Positions 61,491 through 64,000 of a stretch of 64,000 nt of DNA are shown here, piece by piece (the first letter of the stretch is position 1; each line of letters opens with the position of its first letter). The notes below the pieces were generated by a model. It worked only from the letters and a program-made list of their open reading frames with translations, had not been told where the DNA came from and ran no database searches. The DNA is taken from the NCBI RefSeq assembly GCF_028421645.1, contig NZ_CP116887.1, positions 684,001 to 748,000 on the forward strand, read 5' to 3'. The translations under genes and the position numbers were made by a program. This stretch comes from Aneurinibacillus sp. Ricciae_BoGa-3 (GTDB taxonomy: Bacteria; Bacillota; Bacilli; Aneurinibacillales; Aneurinibacillaceae).

Positions 61491-63525
61491 AATAAATAGA
61501 TTAAGAATAAATGTAAAAACCTCATCTGGTGATTTTGGTTTTGATGAAAAATTTGATAAGAGAGTTAATTTCATTGCTAGTTATGGGAATACCCAGGGGA
61601 AAAGCTCGTGTATTGAAGCATTTTATTATTGTTTGGGCTTAGAGGAATTAATTGGTGGAAAAAAAGAGAAATCATTAAAACCAGTTTTTAAAAAGAGTTT
61701 AAAGTATAAAGGTGCGGAAATTCCGGTGTTAGAATCGAATTTTTTTTTGGAAATACAAAACGGAAATTCTAATATCATAACTATTTATAGAGCTGCCAAT
61801 AAAAAGAATTTTGATTCAAATCTAATAACGGTATATTTCGGCGATATGATCCAACTAGATAAGGGAATCATACGTTCAGAAGATATGTATTTACATTCCC
61901 AGGGTTCAGCAACAAGTATAAAAGGCTTCCATATGTTTCTTGAAAAGTTTATAAACTGGAAATTACCCGAAGTCCCCACTTACGATGAGGTAGATAGGAA
62001 ACTATACCTTCAAACAGTATTTTCAACTATTTTTATTGAACAAAAAAGAGGATGGGCAGATTTATTTGCAACATTACCAACGTATTTTAAGGTCAAAGAT
62101 CCTAAAAAAAGAATAATAGAATTCCTTATTGGTTTAGATTCTTTAAAGAATGAAAAATTGAGTCAGAAGTATAAGGTTTTAGAAACGGAGTTAATAAATA
62201 CATGGAAAGAAAAGTATAAGAATATAAGCGAGGTACTGAAGAAAGCAAACTGTAAAATATATGGAGTTCCATCACTACCTACGGTGTTAGACGAAAGATT
62301 CACAAATCAATTGAGTATATTTATAGTTCAGGAAGACGGAAAGGAAATTATTGCAAAAGATTATATTGAGGGATTACACAATAATATTGAAAAGCTGAAT
62401 AAAAAGAATATAAAAGTCGGAGATAATGTAGATGATTTACAAAATGAATTATTATCTATCAAAGATAAAATCAGTAAGTACGAGAAAATCATAACCGATA
62501 AACGCAATGAATTGGTTTATGCGAATGGAAGTATAGAGTCAATAATACATAGTCTAGAAATTATTAATAAAGATATTTTAAACAACAAAGATGCCTTAAA
62601 GTTGAAAAATTTAGGTTCCTCTGAAGAGTGGTTAATAAATAAAAATATATGCCCTACATGTCAGCAGAAAATTCATGATAGTTTGTTACCTCAGAATATT
62701 GAGTTTGACTTTATGACTATAGAAGAGAATATAAAACATTTAGAAGCACAAAAGAAAATGATGGATTTTGCAATTGATTCCCATAAACGTAACAAAGAAA
62801 ATGTTGTTGAGGATTTGATATATCTGGAGGAAAAAATAGTATCTTTCAGAAAGATTGCTAACTCAATTGTTAATGATATTTATTCAAATGATGAAAATAT
62901 ATCTGAAACAATTATTCGAAAAAAGCTAATGATAGAAAGTGAAATTGATTTACTCGAAGAAAACATAAACATTGTTAACTTAGAATTACCTATCTTTAAA
63001 GGTTTATCTGAACAGTGGAGAGAATTATTAAAAAGCAAAAATTCTTTGCCCAATGATAAATTTACTCAATCGGATTTAACAACTCTAAAGAGTCTGAGAG
63101 ATTTCTTTGTATTTAATTTGGGGAAATTCGGATACTCCAGTATATTAGATATGTCTACTATACAAATTAGTGATAATAAATTATTGCCTTCAACGGAAGG
63201 GTTTGATATGAAGTTTGATTCATCAGCAAGTGATAATATTAGAGCCATCTGGGCATTTACTTTAGCATTAATGCAAACATCAAATAAATTTAATGGAAAT
63301 CACCCTAATATATTAATATTTGATGAACCGGATCAGCAGAGTGTAATCATTGACGATATGAAAAACCTTTTTGAAACGTTAATCAATTTAAAGGATAACT
63401 GCCAAGTAATATTCGGTATTACACTAAAAGATGAAGAAACTAGGAAAGTAATATCTAACCTAAACAAAGATGAATTTAAATTAATATTGTTTAATGACTA
63501 TGCAATTAGGCCTCAAAAAAGCTAA
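61483..63525 (+). CDS. ABC-3C-type SMC/Rad50-like ATPase
   Basis: The 680-residue protein has Walker A in IASYGNTQGKSSCIEAFYYC, long coiled coils (about 290-370 and 420-500) with a zinc-hook-like CPTCQQK near the middle, and a C-terminal Walker B ILIFDEPDQQSV preceded by a SDNIRAIWAFTLALM signature-like helix. This is the Rad50-type fold of ABC-3C sensor ATPases that detect phage DNA and trigger the effector. ATG 61483 with GGAGTGG upstream is used. It is the last gene before the right att site. Confidence 0.75.
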   Translation: MFRINRLRINVKTSSGDFGFDEKFDKRVNFIASYGNTQGKSSCIEAFYYCLGLEELIGGKKEKSLKPVFKKSLKYKGAEIPVLESNFFLEIQNGNSNIITIYRAANKKNFDSNLITVYFGDMIQLDKGIIRSEDMYLHSQGSATSIKGFHMFLEKFINWKLPEVPTYDEVDRKLYLQTVFSTIFIEQKRGWADLFATLPTYFKVKDPKKRIIEFLIGLDSLKNEKLSQKYKVLETELINTWKEKYKNISEVLKKANCKIYGVPSLPTVLDERFTNQLSIFIVQEDGKEIIAKDYIEGLHNNIEKLNKKNIKVGDNVDDLQNELLSIKDKISKYEKIITDKRNELVYANGSIESIIHSLEIINKDILNNKDALKLKNLGSSEEWLINKNICPTCQQKIHDSLLPQNIEFDFMTIEENIKHLEAQKKMMDFAIDSHKRNKENVVEDLIYLEEKIVSFRKIANSIVNDIYSNDENISETIIRKKLMIESEIDLLEENINIVNLELPIFKGLSEQWRELLKSKNSLPNDKFTQSDLTTLKSLRDFFVFNLGKFGYSSILDMSTIQISDNKLLPSTEGFDMKFDSSASDNIRAIWAFTLALMQTSNKFNGNHPNILIFDEPDQQSVIIDDMKNLFETLINLKDNCQVIFGITLKDEETRKVISNLNKDEFKLILFNDYAIRPQKS

Positions 63526-63550
63526 CACATGTATATCCTTTTTACTGTCT

Positions 63551-63567
63551 CGACACATGTGGAGTGC
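63551..63567 (+). repeat. Right attachment site (attR core)
   Basis: This is the second copy of cgacacatgtggagtgc (first at 27248-27264), 23 nt after the ABC ATPase stop. Confidence 0.85.
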
Positions 63568-63594
63568 TGTGCGTTGATAAAATTGATTAAATAA
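63551..63594 (+). pseudogene. Displaced rlmCD 3' end
   Basis: In the rlmCD reading frame the DNA reads THVECCALIKLIK then TAA. It starts with the same THVEC as the intact gene ([12 protein letters not shown]) and ends at a similar length, so this is an alternative rlmCD tail left outside the island, either the native end or one brought by a neighbouring element. Confidence 0.7.
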
Positions 63595-63596
63595 AG

Positions 63597-63649
63597 AGCA
63601 GATGGGTTCTAGAATCGATAAAAGATTCTAGAACCCATCTGCTTTTATT
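63597..63649. terminator. Strong terminator after the displaced rlmCD tail
   Basis: A perfect 20-bp stem (63597-63616 with 63624-63643), a 7-nt loop and a T-rich tail make this the longest perfect stem in the window. It stands 3 nt after the displaced rlmCD stop. Confidence 0.9.
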
Positions 63650-64000
63650 TCAATTCTCTCAATAAAGCGGTGAAGTGTTTCGGAAGTTAATTCTTGAAAT
63701 TGAATAAATGCATCTACTGTTGTTTAATTTCATTGAATGCTAATTCATCGTTATTAGTTTCAAGTGAAGATTTCAATCGCTCAATCTTATAATTAATATT
63801 ATTAATTTGGTCATTGATATCACTAACAAATTCATCATAGTCTGCCTTTGAGATTTTTTCATCAATAAACAAATTAAGAGATTTCTTTTTCCGTTGTTTC
63901 AGTCCGTCTAATTCCTTCTCAAAGGCTCTAATTTGCTTTTCTGAGTTTTTTTTTCTGTTGGTTCAGTTTTGCTTCAAGGGTTTGCAAAATTTCTTGATTG
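63628..64000 (-). pseudogene. C-terminus of a second large serine recombinase, frameshifted
   Basis: Read leftward, the sequence encodes the coiled-coil tail of a serine recombinase in three frames: EILQTLEAKLNQQKK, then (after a nine-A run at about 63948-63956) QIRAFEKELDGLKQRKKKSL and SKADYDEFVSDINDQINNIN, then (after a one-base shift near 63722) VDAFIQFQELTSETLHRFIE with RIEIKADG. The last segment matches the conserved recombinase end L....L..FIERIEI..DG. At least two frameshifts are seen, and the gene runs off the window. It lies outside the att-bounded island. Confidence 0.65.

Larger units (their letters stand above)
27248..63567 (+). mobile_element. 36.3-kb integrated phage-satellite-like island in rlmCD
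   Basis: The island is bounded by a 17-bp direct repeat, inserted at the 3' end of rlmCD, and visibly richer in A+T than the left flank. It carries a large serine recombinase (56898-58499) as the likely integrase. It encodes restriction-modification, a two-barrel polymerase-like protein, a helicase, head-morphogenesis and packaging genes, toxin-antitoxin pairs and an ABC-three-component system. Tail, lysis and conjugation genes were not found. Nearly all genes between 27.6 and 54.4 kb run rightward. The ends are inferred from the repeat; an unoccupied relative would prove them. Confidence 0.82.

Noticed and set aside
27248..63567. Integrative conjugative element
   Set aside because: No relaxase, coupling protein or type IV secretion genes were found; instead terminase, portal and capsid are present.

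Overview
The window comes from an endospore-forming member of the Bacillales. Supporting genes are a Spo0E-type phosphatase, a repeat-rich coat-like protein, an RsbR-type STAS protein, a dgkB-rlmCD pair and a heterocycloanthracin-type TOMM cluster. The gene mix would suit an Aneurinibacillus/Brevibacillus-like genome, but the genus cannot be fixed from sequence alone. No rRNA or tRNA gene was seen.

Layout. 1-1.79 kb: right part of an IS21-family element (istA partial, istB). 1.9-6.7 kb: a lipoprotein/small membrane protein pair, a GSDH-fold dehydrogenase, a decayed stretch with gene fragments, a Spo0E-like gene, a Cys-rich zinc-ribbon protein and a coat-like protein with 60-bp repeats. 7.0-13.0 kb: a TOMM (thiazole/oxazole-modified peptide) cluster. 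Its precursor core has ten Cys spaced every third residue, followed by a ThiF-like maturation protein, a YcaO cyclodehydratase and a double-domain SagB-type dehydrogenase. 13-27.3 kb: chromosomal genes (glycine-zipper protein, GNAT, lrgAB-like pair, two STAS proteins, HAD phosphatase, MerR-like regulator, CbiX chelatase, FadR-type regulator with glcDF, XRE regulator, histidine kinase, dgkB, rlmCD).

27,248-63,567 is an AT-rich integrated island. A 17-bp perfect direct repeat, one copy inside the 3' end of rlmCD and one at the far end, marks its ends. From left to right it holds a type I restriction-modification locus with an extra half-HsdS and decayed fragments; a 1105-residue protein with a DFDGD motif and an RNP...DFDGD layout like two-barrel (YonO/QDE-1-type) RNA polymerases; an SF2 helicase; a ParB-methyltransferase; PemK-like and Panacea toxin-antitoxin genes; a virion-head module (small and large terminase, portal, scaffold, capsid, connectors) with no tape-measure, baseplate or lysis genes; a broken membrane-protein gene; the large serine recombinase; a lone nuclease; an AbrB-like gene; and an ABC-three-component defence operon. 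Beyond the right att copy lie a second rlmCD-like tail, a strong terminator and the frameshifted C-terminus of another serine recombinase, so the site appears to have been used more than once.

Best candidate for an undescribed system: a capsid-forming but tail-less element carrying its own two-barrel polymerase. Its same-strand genes are repeatedly separated by terminator-like hairpins, which raises the possibility that the dedicated polymerase reads through them. The TOMM peptide with a strict (Cys-x-x) core is the second candidate.
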